A stretch of 64,000 nt of DNA from JBCDCE01 sp039182515 (GCA_039182515.1 JBCDCE010000004.1:22968-86967), one strand, 5' to 3'. Counted from the stretch's first letter, positions 44,275 to 53,582 are shown. The notes: a model not told the origin generated them from the letters alone. Made by a program: numbers and translations.

Positions 44275-45114
44275 TCAGCTCTCTTCAATCCAGTACCGCA
44301 GCATATGGCGTCCATGGCCTTCAGCGCCATTTGTCACCCCATCTACAAATCGCGTGCGCCCGTGAAAAACGGCTGTGTCGACAGTCAGCAAGAGTTGAAA
44401 GCGATCCAAAACAAAGCGGTGCTGATGCCGGGCCATATCTAGCAGCGCATCAAGCACATCAAAGGCGCGTTGCTGTTCCATCGTGAGAGGAGCGCCTGCG
44501 CGGTCGTGAGCGCTTTCTATATAGCCACGCAAATACCTAAACCTTGGGTTGTCATCGTCCCCTTGAAGCACGCTGAGTTGAAAGAGCCCCGGGGTTTCTT
44601 GCATTCCGCGCCCTTCGAACCAAAAGGGTTGACGCAGTGTTTCCAGAATATCGGGATAGGGCTTTAGAGCGTCATAGATCGTCTTGGCGCGGACCAAGAT
44701 GGTTTCGCCACCGATCTGGGCAGGGCACGCACAACCCAGTGCGATGTATTTCATAGCCTCTGCGCGGTTTACACTGTCGGTGTGTATGTCACCGCCATCC
44801 CGCGTTTGATGGTAGCGCGCGCCATCTGCAATAGATCCCTTGTGACGATCATAAACCTCAATAACCACGTCACCTGCTTCGTTTTGCGCCATCAGTGGCC
44901 CGAGCTGGGCGCAAATGCGATGGGTGGCTGACCGAAACGACGAGAGAGATTCACACTGGGTTGAAAGGTCAAGCAACAAAACGCTCTCGCGGGCGAGGAA
45001 TTTGTCTATTTGGGTTTTGAGCTCACCCAATGCGCTTTCCGTGCCTGCGAGGGCCTCGGCGAGCGTTGGCAAGTGGCATGAAAAGGGTTGGGGTGTTTGA
45101 GCGATTGTCATCAA
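44275..45114 (-). CDS. TauD/TfdA-type Fe(II)/2-oxoglutarate dioxygenase
   Basis: 279 residues. The iron facial triad is visible: His111 and Asp113 in GGDIHTDSVNR, and His251 in AVFHGRTRF; Arg273 (HMLRYWIE) would bind 2-oxoglutarate. This HxD...H...R order with FHGR is typical of the TauD/clavaminate synthase-like group. The substrate is not known; the region has no clear pathway partners. The double ATG start allows 45114 or 45111. Confidence 0.82.
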   Translation of the reverse strand: MMTIAQTPQPFSCHLPTLAEALAGTESALGELKTQIDKFLARESVLLLDLSTQCESLSSFRSATHRICAQLGPLMAQNEAGDVVIEVYDRHKGSIADGARYHQTRDGGDIHTDSVNRAEAMKYIALGCACPAQIGGETILVRAKTIYDALKPYPDILETLRQPFWFEGRGMQETPGLFQLSVLQGDDDNPRFRYLRGYIESAHDRAGAPLTMEQQRAFDVLDALLDMARHQHRFVLDRFQLLLTVDTAVFHGRTRFVDGVTNGAEGHGRHMLRYWIEES

Positions 45115-45298
45115 GAGGGCCTCATGGATCTATTGGGACCCTCTCAAAGATTGGCTGGCATTTGCAACGCTGAAAAATCAGACAATAGGCTGTCGAGGGA
45201 AGCGTAGAGCTTGGGTTGCGAAATTTTAACCTTCCTTGTTTCAGAGTGGTGAGAGTCATCACGCTTGGGTCGCGCAAAACAACCTATGATTGTTTTTG

Positions 45299-45343
45299 AC
45301 ATACCTTTGGCATACATGGTGCATACGTTGGTGCATACGTGAG
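45299..45343 (+). repeat. Iteron-like array 2
   Basis: ACATACCTTTG, GCATACATGGT, GCATACGTTGGT and GCATACGTGAG in tandem, closely matching the array at 42143 and in the same orientation. It lies about 190 bases before tRNA-Ser. On the minus strand a short frame reads THVCTNVCTMYAKGMSKT, resembling the leader of some integrase genes, but no integrase follows. The rest of the 422-base gap 45115-45536 shows nothing else. Confidence 0.7.
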
Positions 45344-45536
45344 TGATCATGCTTAAGATATTGGTATTGTTTGCAAAAGTCCTGATTTGGGGGTGGGTTT
45401 GGTGCCAAAGCACCGTACGGTGCCGTTACCAGAGTCCTAAGGTGCGTAACGTTGCGTGCGCCGCAGACATTTTGCGGAGCTGTTAAGCCGCAAGAGGCCT
45501 TGCACTCACGTCATGTTTTAGAATAGACCCAGCCTC

Positions 45537-45626
45537 GGACAGGTGGCCGAGTGGTCGAAGGCGCGCGCCTGGAAAGTGCGTAGGCGGGAGACCGTCTCGA
45601 GGGTTCGAATCCCTTCCTGTCCGCCA
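45537..45626 (+). tRNA. tRNA-Ser (GGA)
   Basis: A 90-base class II tRNA with encoded CCA. Acceptor stem GGACAGG/CCTGTCC, discriminator G, anticodon loop CTGGAAA (anticodon GGA), a long variable arm (TAGGCGGGAGACCGTCT) and the T loop GGTTCGAATCC. tRNA genes of this type are common integration sites, and the iteron array 2 lies just upstream. Confidence 0.97.
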
Positions 45627-45713
45627 CAAACTCCAAGACAAACAGTATCCAGGACCCCTGATTTTGGCGCGGTGGTTCTTCGGAGACGGCATCCTTGAAG
45701 GCCTGTAAACGCG

Positions 45714-47021
45714 CTACGGCACGTTTGCGGTTTGCGCCTTGGGCAGGCCGAGTTTGATACGCGTTCCGCCGGGATCGCTTTCGATCACGAGTGTGCCTTC
45801 ATGGGCGTCGACAAACCCCTTGACCATTGAGAGCCCCAAGCCTGTACCTTTCCCGATATCCTTCGTGGTAAAGAAGGGCTCTGTAACACTCTGCACCAAA
45901 TCCTTGGGGATCCCTTGGCCGTCATCTTCAATCTCCAAATAGATCATGTCGGACCGCAGCAGAGGCTGGTCTCCGAGCAGATCTTGCGGTGCTGACACGC
46001 TATTATCGAGCAAGCGAAGAGTGATATGACCCTGGCCTTCGATTGCGTCTATCGCGTTTCGGATCAGGTTCAAAAGCGCAGTTACGAGATGTTGTTCGTC
46101 CACGTTTGCCATGATCGAGTTGCCTAAAACATGGGTCGTCAACGTGATGGTTTTCGGGACGAGCGTTTTGCTCAGGGCACGGACTTCGGTAAGTGTCTGC
46201 GCCAAATCTACGGGCTTTATCGCAACCGGGGATTTGCGCGCATAGACAAGCAATTGACTAACAACACTTTGGGCGCGTTCCGCAGCACGATACGCGTCAT
46301 CGACAACCTCGTTTCTGTCTTGCGTGGCCTGCATGTCTGCATGCAGTTCTAAATTGCCTTTGATGATGGCCAGGGTGTTGTTGAAATCATGCGCGATGCC
46401 GCCTGCGACCCGCCCAATGGCCGCCAGTTTTTCCTCTTGAGCCCTGTGCCTCTCGGCCTCTATCAATTTGAGCCGTTGTTCATAGGCACTCCAGATTGCA
46501 ATCGCGACATAGAAAATGGCGAGAACAAAGACCAAGGCCAGCCCCAACTTAACCAGTAAATCGGGCGCGCGGATGATTTGTGAGATGCCGATGAACGCAA
46601 GTGCGAGGCCAAAAACGACGATTTGCGCGCCCACGAGCCATCGCGAGGTATCGAGCCGTTTTGTATGAAACATTGCGGTGGCAATAAAAACGGTCGTCCC
46701 AACGAGACTCAGATGAAGGTCTGGCGTGGCGGCCAAATAGGTGGGCAGCCAAAGAAAGGAGACATGGACACTGACCAAAAGCGCCTCTCCGATGTAGGCG
46801 TCTTTAGGGTTGTTGCTGTTCCGCTTCCTACGCAAGAATGACCATTGCACACCGTGTGCTATACAGTAGGCCAGGGGCCAAATCGCGGAAATGAGCCATC
46901 CAGTATGTAGGTAGAGCAGAAGCCCACCGATGGTGGAACCGACCAGACGCAGGGTGGCCTCGAAAGGGTCACGATACTCTGCAGCATAGAGGTCGTCGAT
47001 GATCTGCGAGACGTCGCGCAT
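45714..47021 (-). CDS. Membrane histidine kinase
   Basis: 435 residues: five to six membrane segments in the first ~190 residues (STIGGLLLYLHTGWLISAIW, VFIATAMFH, WLVGAQIVVFGLALAFIG and others), a short linker helix, then HisKA with GGIAHDFNNTLAIIKGNLEL (phospho-His), HATPase with LNLIRNAIDAIEGQG, DDGQGIPKDL and GTGLGLSMVKGFVDAHEG. No response regulator is adjacent. ATG 47021 has AAGGA six bases upstream; a frame to 47216 is less likely. Confidence 0.85.
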   Translation of the reverse strand: MRDVSQIIDDLYAAEYRDPFEATLRLVGSTIGGLLLYLHTGWLISAIWPLAYCIAHGVQWSFLRRKRNSNNPKDAYIGEALLVSVHVSFLWLPTYLAATPDLHLSLVGTTVFIATAMFHTKRLDTSRWLVGAQIVVFGLALAFIGISQIIRAPDLLVKLGLALVFVLAIFYVAIAIWSAYEQRLKLIEAERHRAQEEKLAAIGRVAGGIAHDFNNTLAIIKGNLELHADMQATQDRNEVVDDAYRAAERAQSVVSQLLVYARKSPVAIKPVDLAQTLTEVRALSKTLVPKTITLTTHVLGNSIMANVDEQHLVTALLNLIRNAIDAIEGQGHITLRLLDNSVSAPQDLLGDQPLLRSDMIYLEIEDDGQGIPKDLVQSVTEPFFTTKDIGKGTGLGLSMVKGFVDAHEGTLVIESDPGGTRIKLGLPKAQTANVP

Positions 47022-47339
47022 CTTCCATCCTTGTAGCTGGGTTGATCTTTTAATGAAGACCTCAACCTGGCTTAGTCGTCCGAGGGCAGCACACCGCGGA
47101 TCAAACAGCAAAGCTGTGGCATGTTTTAGCCGCATATTCTGCTTTGTTGTGTTGACAGCGCTACAAACATTCAACTGAGGGTGGAGCATCCGGGCTCCGG
47201 CAGTTCTTAGAGGCAAGTTCGCGGATAATTCAGCCTGACCGAGTTGGGGGCTGATGTCCGCTTTTGATCGAACTTTGACATCCGCACGACCTCACTTGGC
47301 AAGCGCTAAAAGAAAAAGAAGTGGTTTCTAAAAGGCAAC

Positions 47340-47633
47340 CTAAGCCGAGCGCTCCCGTTGGATTTCGCTGGTAGACGCGATGTTTTCGGCTTCGTCGATC
47401 ACATCAGAGTGGGGCGCGCACAGACTGTTTGCCAAGCGTCGCGCAATCGGCGCGACGGTTAAAGCAATCGGGAATGCGATAGCCCAGGAAATAGGCCAAG
47501 ACTGCAGCCAAAGTCCGGCGAAACAGTCGACAAAACCGATATTGCGGCGAGTGCCGACGCCGGACATCAGGAAAGACATTATGCCGGCAAGGCAGAATGG
47601 GAAGACATAGCCAAAGTAGGGGGCGGGGATCAC
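47340..47633 (-). CDS. DUF2798 family membrane protein
   Basis: 97 residues with two membrane helices (FPFCLAGIMSFLMSGVGT and SWPISWAIAFPIALTVAPIA), ending ARRLANSLCAP plus a polar tail. The pattern IMSFLMSGV, SWAIAFP, VAPIARRL is the DUF2798 signature. Starts with GTG. Function unknown. The 318 bases between it and the kinase start hold nothing recognisable. Confidence 0.75.
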   Translation of the reverse strand: MIPAPYFGYVFPFCLAGIMSFLMSGVGTRRNIGFVDCFAGLWLQSWPISWAIAFPIALTVAPIARRLANSLCAPHSDVIDEAENIASTSEIQRERSA

Positions 47634-47704
47634 GAGGGTGCGTTCTTAAGACTTCTGGTTGCAATTCGGGCGCGCCGGGGAAGGAAGCGGCGCGCCCAAG
47701 ATGG

Positions 47705-48544
47705 TCAGCTGGATGGAACGGTGTTGACGATCACGTCGTTGGTGATACGCCAGGTTCCGTCCGTGTCTTTGCGCCAGTTGACCAGATAGTTGCCCATGTC
47801 CATCGGGCTGCGGTCCCGCAAGGCCAGGATATAGTCACCCGTCTCAACCGCCATGTTCCCTTCAACCTCGACCTTTTGGATGTTCATAGGCAGTTGATCT
47901 GCAGGCGAGGCGAAGATGTCCGCAAAGAAGCCCATGGCGGCCTCAACGCCCTCTACTGGGGGAGTGCCAGCCGTCACTATCTTGACGTCCTCGGCATAAA
48001 GGCCGCGCATTTGTTTGCCTAGATAAGGCATGCCCAGGTGATCGGTCGAACGATACGGATCCTGGCGCGTGATCAGGGCTTCGATGCTGGACCAGGGGTT
48101 TGGCTCGCCCACGGGCCAATCGGATCCAGCGGTGACCATAGCACCTGCGTCGATCAAAGCGCGGGTCGGGAACTGCTGATGTGTACGCTCCATCCCGGTG
48201 TCGCGAATGCCGCCCATGTGCATTTCCGATGGATACCACATCGAGGGCGACAGTTTAGCTGCCAAGTTGAGGCGCGCATAACGCTCCCGATCTTCTCGGT
48301 GGACAAGGATGGAATGAGCCGCCTCATTGCGTGGGCCTTGGCCGCCCGTCTGACTACGAGCAATCTCGGCTGCGTCCAGCACCAGCCGGTGCGCGCCATC
48401 AGCCGAGACGTGGACTTTCAGAAACATGCCGTTTTGGTTGAGCTTGGCCATCACATCGCCGAGTGCTTCCGCGCTGACAAACGGCTCGCCTTTCCAGTCG
48501 GGCCCGCGACCATGGGCCGAGGGGTCGTTGTAGGGTTCGACCAT
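47705..48544 (-). pseudogene. Amidohydrolase C-terminal fragment fused to a SnoaL/DUF4440-like domain
   Basis: An open frame of 279 residues that looks like the joining of two broken genes. Residues ~1-175 match only the second half of YtcJ-type amidohydrolases (VEPYNDPSAHGRGPDWKGE, LKVHVSADGAHRLVLDA, SDWPVGEPNPWSSIEALITR); the N-terminal ~330 residues with the first metal ligands are missing. In-frame similarity continues a little upstream as DARTSLM until a stop. From ~190 on it becomes a SnoaL-like domain (LYAEDVKIVTAGTPPVEGVE, GDYILALRDRSPMDMGNYLV). The join at about residue 180-190 suggests an internal deletion. It may be expressed but cannot be a complete amidohydrolase. Confidence 0.7.
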
Positions 48545-48766
48545 TAGGCTGGTGCGGGCGTCCCTGATATTTCGTCATTCAGGGGCGGTTGATGTTGTGG
48601 CAACGAGCTAGGCGAGGGCCGCTCTGCGGGGTGTAGACGTGTTTGGCAGAGCGTTTTGCAAAATATGCAAAAGGTAAAATTTACAATATCACAGATATTT
48701 ACGGCATTTGATATCCGCCAAGCGGAGCGCTAGGCTGGCTTTGCTCAATTGAGAAGGACGCTTTAT

Positions 48767-49747
48767 TTGGACATCTTGCGCGCCATGCGGGTGTTCACCG
48801 AAGTTGCCACAAGTGGCAAACTTACGGCTGACAGCAAGGCGCTTGGGCTGACACCGTCGACTGCCTCACGCACCATCAGCGATCTAGAGGAATGGCTGGG
48901 CGAGCCGCTTTTGGTCCGTACGACGCGCAACGTGACCATGACCGCAGCAGGCCGGCGGTATCTTGCGGAATGCCAAAGGATCATTGGGTCTGCGGACGAC
49001 CTTCGTAGAAGTTCCGACAAAGACGCAGACAAGGTCCGCGGTACCTTACGCGTTGCGGCCTCAACGTCTGTTCTAAGGTACTTCCAGCAGCCCGTCCTGG
49101 AAGAGTTTCTGGACGAGCACCCCGAAGTGTCGATCGCCATTGATGCGGGCGATGATCACGTCGACCTTACCCAGAACAAGTACGATCTAAAGACTTTGCG
49201 CTTTATTTGAATCGAAAGACGCAGTCTCTCCCTTCGGTCGAACGCGCCTTTCGACCAGACTGCCGCACTTAAAACGCAAAGTGCTGTAGCCCGTCGGATC
49301 GGTGTTCTGAAAAGCAGCAGTTTGATCGCGCAGAAGCTCACAGAGACCCGAACTCTGTTGGTTGTCGCGCCAAGCTATGTCGAGCGGAACGGGACGCCAC
49401 AAACGCTTGAGCAGGTTCCAGACTTTGACTGCCTGGTGGACAGCGTACCCCGATTTGGCAACCGCTGGCTTGTGATCCCGGGTCGCAAAATTGAAAGCCG
49501 TGCCATGATCCAAGACGGCGAAGCGATCCAAAGCCTCGCAGTGGACAGTCAGGGTATCGCTTTCTTACCAGACTTTGTAGTGGCTGAAGATATCCGCGCT
49601 GGCCGACTGATTGAACTTTTTCCAGATGCGCCTAATCAACAGCCGGTGGGGCTCTTCGCCGTTTACTTTTTGCGCGATCATGTATCCCCTGCGGCGCGCG
49701 CCTTTTCAGCCTTGGCGCATGACGTAATTAAGAAGGCGAGACATTAA
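48767..49747 (+). pseudogene. LysR-family regulator interrupted by a 97-bp insert
   Basis: The N-terminal part has the LysR helix-turn-helix (MRVFTEVATSGKLTADSKAL, SRTISDLEEWLGEPL) and ends at a TGA inside the insert. The C-terminal part resumes in the same frame with SLIAQKLTETRTLLVVAPSY and FGNRWLVIPG. Removing the insert with one TA joins NKYDL to ARRIGVLKSSSL, the standard LysR effector-domain sequence. TTG 48767 with AGAAGGA upstream is the likely start. The gene is probably inactive, though the 130-residue N-terminal product could still bind DNA. It is divergent from the broken amidohydrolase gene. Confidence 0.9.
49190..49286. mobile_element. 97-bp MITE-like insertion in lysR
   Basis: Ends carry imperfect inverted repeats: AAGACTTTGCGCTTTA on the left and the complement of TAAAACGCAAAGTGCTG on the right. 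It is flanked on both sides by TA (49188-49189 and 49287-49288), the target duplication of IS630/Tc1-mariner elements. It encodes nothing and contains the internal inverted pair GTCGAACGCGCCTTTCGAC near 49236-49255. Confidence 0.85.
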
Positions 49748-49820
49748 GCTTTGCCTTCGCGTAGAGCTTCCGGGTATCGCGGCTGGTGGCCTGGATGTGG
49801 GACAAGACGCAGTCGTCACC

Positions 49821-50810
49821 TTACATTTTCAACAAAACTGAGCCAGAGCGATTGCCTGATGCAACCATGTCATGTGCTTTTGCACAGTCTTGGAGCTTGA
49901 GGACCTCGGAGACGCGAAGGTCGAGTGCTTTGCGTTTCAAAAGATCTGTTAGTTGCGCCACAGCTTGGTCCCGCTGTGCCTCTTTTAACAAATAGACCAG
50001 GACCAAATCTATGGTCACCGCTTTGAACATCAGCGGATAGAACGGCAGCGTCGGGGTCATGTCCTTGGCCGATCCAAATGAGGCGATTGTCCCGCCTTCT
50101 GCGATGATAGCTGTATTCGTTTCTATATTTTTGCCGAATTCGACCTCGACGATACGGTCGAGCAATAAACCATCTGTTGCATCCAGGATTTGCGCTTCGA
50201 GATCTGGGTCAGAATAGTCAAAAACATGGTCTGCGCCTGCGGATCTGGCGAACTGCATTCCCTCTTCGCCACGTGCTGTCGCCAGAGTTTGAGCCCCGGA
50301 CGCTTTGGCCACTTGAACGGCCAACCTGCCCACTGTGCCTGCGCCGCCGCTGATCAAAACGGTTTGCCCGTCTACAGATCCGCCGCCTAGGACCGCATGC
50401 GTTGCGGTCAGGCCTGGAATGCCCAGTACCGCACCCTCAATAAAAGAAGTGTCGTCTGGAAGTGTGACGGCCTGCGCTGAGGGAAGCGCGATATACTCTG
50501 CGGCTGTGCCAAAGGCCCGTTGCCACTGTCCGTTCCAAATCCAAACCCGCTCGCCAATGCGGCTCATGTCCACGCCTTCGCCTACGGCCTCGATGACACC
50601 TGCACCATCGCTGTGTGGAATAATATTGGAGAAGGGCGGCTCCGTCACACCGGGGCGCCCCCCTGCGCGAGCTTTCACATCAGAGGGGTTCACGCCGGAG
50701 GTTGCGAGCCGGACCAACACGTCTCCTGCGCTGGGTGTTGGGGTTGGCAGGTCCTGCAGCATCAGCACTTCGGACGCTGAGCCGAAACGAGAATAAGTGA
50801 TGGCGCGCAT
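49821..50810 (-). CDS. Quinone oxidoreductase-like zinc-independent alcohol dehydrogenase (MDR family)
   Basis: A 329-residue NADPH-dependent reductase. It begins MRAITYSRFGSASEVLMLQD, has the GVNPSDVKARAGGRPG substrate loop and the nucleotide fold VLISGGAGTVGRLAVQVAKA. The catalytic zinc cysteines of true alcohol dehydrogenases are absent, so it belongs with quinone/enoyl reductases. ATG 50810 has AAGGAG upstream. It converges on the broken lysR, which may once have controlled this region. Confidence 0.88.
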   Translation of the reverse strand: MRAITYSRFGSASEVLMLQDLPTPTPSAGDVLVRLATSGVNPSDVKARAGGRPGVTEPPFSNIIPHSDGAGVIEAVGEGVDMSRIGERVWIWNGQWQRAFGTAAEYIALPSAQAVTLPDDTSFIEGAVLGIPGLTATHAVLGGGSVDGQTVLISGGAGTVGRLAVQVAKASGAQTLATARGEEGMQFARSAGADHVFDYSDPDLEAQILDATDGLLLDRIVEVEFGKNIETNTAIIAEGGTIASFGSAKDMTPTLPFYPLMFKAVTIDLVLVYLLKEAQRDQAVAQLTDLLKRKALDLRVSEVLKLQDCAKAHDMVASGNRSGSVLLKM

Positions 50811-50972
50811 GGGATGCTCCTTCTTGATCGCTTGCCGTACTAGCACATTTATCCGCGCGCTTTGCTCCAAAAGTAGGAACGAGCTGAGCCTCAAGTTACT
50901 TTTTGCTTGAGGTGACGGTTCTTAGCAGTGTTAGCCTTGTGCCAGAGGCAAAAAAATCAAAATCGAGGGCGT

Positions 50973-52352
50973 ATGGCAGGCAAGCGGCTTATTTTTCAAT
51001 TGGGCACCAACAATTGGCAACGAAATGGCGAGTTTGCGCCCGGCTCAGGAATATTGCATGAAGCGCACCACAATGCTTTCAACCTGCTTCCTGAAACTGA
51101 AAGCTATTCCATCTATCCATCAAAGACCCAACGGTTTGAAGAAGAGCGCGTGCGCGTCTTTGCTTTGGATCACGACATTCCAATTTGTGAGTCGATTTCT
51201 CCGGTCAGCAGCTACCGCTGGCATGGAATGAGTGAACCGGAGGTTGCCGCTTATCGCGACAGGCTTACGCGCGAAGTCGGAGACTGGATGGCGGAAATAG
51301 AGCACCGCACGGGCGAGGAATTCCAACTTGCAATCGCGCATCATACGTTCCTCAATCCACTTGTCATGAGAGATGTAATTCGAGCGCGCGTTCAGGCGGG
51401 GCGCAATCCGATTCCATTGATCTGCTTTGCGCATGGCACAGCGCTGAAAATGTACGCAGCTGAGAAGCGCCGGGACAATCCAGACGAGTTTCCCTATCGG
51501 TTTCTTCCCATGATCCAAGATGAAGGAGTCTTTGATTTTGGGAACCCGAAAGGAAGTGTTGATATGGTGGCGGCCATTTCAACCGACCAAGTTGACGCCT
51601 TCCTAGATGTCTTCCCTCAGTATCCAAAAGAGCGTCTGCATTTGTCTCCAAACGGGTTCAACCACGCAGTATTTTATCCGCGCACTGAGCCGACGCGCTC
51701 AATCGCCGAGCGCTTAAAGCCTATCGCGGATTATGAGACCAAGCCTTATGAAGGCAGTCGCCAAGCGCCTCGCAAAATCGGTGCGGATTATGATCATATC
51801 GTAGCCTTCTGCGGTAAGTTCGCGGATTGGAAGCGGCTGGATGTGTTATTGAAAGCTGCGGCTATTTACGAACCCCTGCTGCCGAATGTAGCAACGGTGA
51901 TCGTGGGGTCTGGCCCGCATGAAGACCAGGTCAAAATGCAAGACTTGGCTTTGGAGGATTTGTCACTCGAGAATACACTCTTTCTGGGGCCGCGAGGACA
52001 GGATGAGCTCGCCCATATTTTTAGCGCTGCTGATATCGGCTGTTTCCCGTCAAAGAACGAGCCGTTTGGGTTGGTCTTTATCGAATGTATGGCCTGTGGA
52101 ACCCCTGTTATCGGGGCCAATTCCGGTGGTCCGAAGGACTTTGTGACAGACAGCGTTGGCGCTCTCTTCGAAGAAAGTGTTGATAAGGACGCCCTGGCAC
52201 TCCGGCTTGCAGAATTGATCCTCGCCGCCGTGCGTCAGGATTGGAAGACGCAAAAAGGTCCAACAGCGGCCCGATATGCAAAAGATGGGTTCAGTGTAAA
52301 CGCGCAGTGCGAACGCCTTCTTGAGGCGATCGATGCGCTACCAGGCGCCTAG
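50973..52352 (+). CDS. GT4-family glycosyltransferase
   Basis: A 459-residue GT-B-fold enzyme that transfers a sugar from a nucleotide or sugar-phosphate donor. The N-terminal half starts KRLIFQLGTNNWQRNGEFAPGSGILHEA. The C-terminal donor domain has VAFCGKFADWKRLDVLLKA, VIVGSGPHEDQVKM and the E-x7-E region PSKNEPFGLVFIECMACGTP. The substrate cannot be assigned; no other sugar genes are near. ATG 50973 has GAGGG upstream. Confidence 0.88.
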   Translation: MAGKRLIFQLGTNNWQRNGEFAPGSGILHEAHHNAFNLLPETESYSIYPSKTQRFEEERVRVFALDHDIPICESISPVSSYRWHGMSEPEVAAYRDRLTREVGDWMAEIEHRTGEEFQLAIAHHTFLNPLVMRDVIRARVQAGRNPIPLICFAHGTALKMYAAEKRRDNPDEFPYRFLPMIQDEGVFDFGNPKGSVDMVAAISTDQVDAFLDVFPQYPKERLHLSPNGFNHAVFYPRTEPTRSIAERLKPIADYETKPYEGSRQAPRKIGADYDHIVAFCGKFADWKRLDVLLKAAAIYEPLLPNVATVIVGSGPHEDQVKMQDLALEDLSLENTLFLGPRGQDELAHIFSAADIGCFPSKNEPFGLVFIECMACGTPVIGANSGGPKDFVTDSVGALFEESVDKDALALRLAELILAAVRQDWKTQKGPTAARYAKDGFSVNAQCERLLEAIDALPGA

Positions 52353-52409
52353 AGCACGGGCGTTTTTTCGCGGCTGGGCCAAGCACGAAGCCGTCGGCTC
52401 TTGGTTACA

Positions 52410-52514
52410 GCGTTTGACGAAATTCCTGAGATATCGTGCATCAGCGAACGCGTTGAAACCAAAGGTTTCAGGCAGCATGAGGTGATTCAGTTTTTTCGCA
52501 TAACGCTTTAGGGC
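52410..52514 (+). repeat. Dispersed ~105-bp hairpin element, copy 3
   Basis: Closest to copy 1, with GCGTTTGACGAAATTCCTGA at its start, the same GAAACCaaaGGTTTC centre and TTTTTTCGCATAACGCTTTA at its end. It fills the gap between the converging glycosyltransferase and DUF1513 genes, and its last bases include the DUF1513 stop codon, so it could act as a two-way terminator. Confidence 0.85.
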
Positions 52515-53581
52515 ACCGCAATCAGATGATTGTCAAAGGCGAGGTTATGCGCCGCAAGTTGTGACAAAGCGCGCGTGTTCGTGGAGAAAACTTGTCCCAA
52601 ACCGTTCGTGAGCAGGGTCACTCCTTGAGCAGATGTCGTCACACCACATACGTCATGCGCCCGGTAGTTTTGCGCCGCGTGATCTTTCAATCCAAACAAA
52701 AGCGCCGCGTGGCCACGCGGTGACGTCGCAACAAAAGCGTCAGCACCAACGGCTGCGACGCTGCCAATGTATCCTTTCAAAGACCGAAGTTGTGTTTCAT
52801 CCACGTCTTCGAAGTGAAGACCTCCCTTGCCTGAATAGGTCCCAAACAGAGCGGGCGTTTCAAAAACATCGCCTTGCCATTGGCAACCAAACCCAATGGT
52901 ACCGTCCGGCAATGCAGCGATATGCCTGAGAGAATTGAGGCGCATGGATGGGGGAAGTTCGGTTTGATCCTTCAAGGTGCCAGAAATGCTCATGATCGAT
53001 AGATTTGACCGCATGGACAACAGATTCAGTTTGTCGCGGCCCGAGTTTGGGTGCGTGCGGATCCCACCGTTGGCAACGGCGAGATCTCCGTTGGGCAGCA
53101 GAATAATTTCATGCGGTCCAATGCCGCCTGAAGAAAAATCCCCGACGCGCGAGAACCCTTGCTGTCTTTCCCAAACCCCGATCCGCCCTTCGCCGGTTTC
53201 ATACAGGTTTTCCGTGGTGAACAGATATCTCCCGTCTCGCGAGAAGGTGGCATGACCGTAGAAATGATGCCCTTTCGGCGCGTCCAGTCTCTGTTTAGCT
53301 TTGCCTTCCAAGCAGTTGATCACAAGCGCAAAAGTCCCTGGTCTTCGCGAAATGGCAACAACTTCTGCGTCACTAGGATGCGCCGCAGCGGCATGGCCGC
53401 GGTCTGGCAGCGGGACCTGAAAAACGAGGCTTCCACGTGCGCTCAGACCAACAAGTATATGCTGCCCGTCGGACCTCTTAGCTGCGCTGATCGCAACAGG
53501 CTTGCCTACAGAAGCCCATCCTTTTGATGGCAGGAAGGCAGTCGCTGCGAGCCCTGCCAAAACATCTCTGCGCTTGGGCAT
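52508..53581 (-). CDS. DUF1513 Tat-exported protein of the imelysin iron operon
   Basis: 357 residues. A twin-arginine signal (MPKRRDVLAGLAATAFLP) exports it. The mature protein is a likely beta-propeller: GHATFSRDGRYLFTTENLYE, GGIGPHEIILLPNGDLAVAN and SLRHIAALPDGTIGFGCQWQ are repeated blade-like pieces. DUF1513 proteins accompany imelysin and DUF1111 proteins in iron-repressed operons and are thought to help periplasmic iron uptake. Its ATG follows the imelysin stop by one base. Confidence 0.88.
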   Translation of the reverse strand: MPKRRDVLAGLAATAFLPSKGWASVGKPVAISAAKRSDGQHILVGLSARGSLVFQVPLPDRGHAAAAHPSDAEVVAISRRPGTFALVINCLEGKAKQRLDAPKGHHFYGHATFSRDGRYLFTTENLYETGEGRIGVWERQQGFSRVGDFSSGGIGPHEIILLPNGDLAVANGGIRTHPNSGRDKLNLLSMRSNLSIMSISGTLKDQTELPPSMRLNSLRHIAALPDGTIGFGCQWQGDVFETPALFGTYSGKGGLHFEDVDETQLRSLKGYIGSVAAVGADAFVATSPRGHAALLFGLKDHAAQNYRAHDVCGVTTSAQGVTLLTNGLGQVFSTNTRALSQLAAHNLAFDNHLIAVP

Positions 53582-53582
53582 G

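Noticed and set aside
45144..45413. 89-residue minus-strand ORF as a real gene
   Set aside because: It is made partly of the iteron array and has no recognisable domain after the first ~25 residues; better seen as repeat DNA or an integrase-leader remnant.
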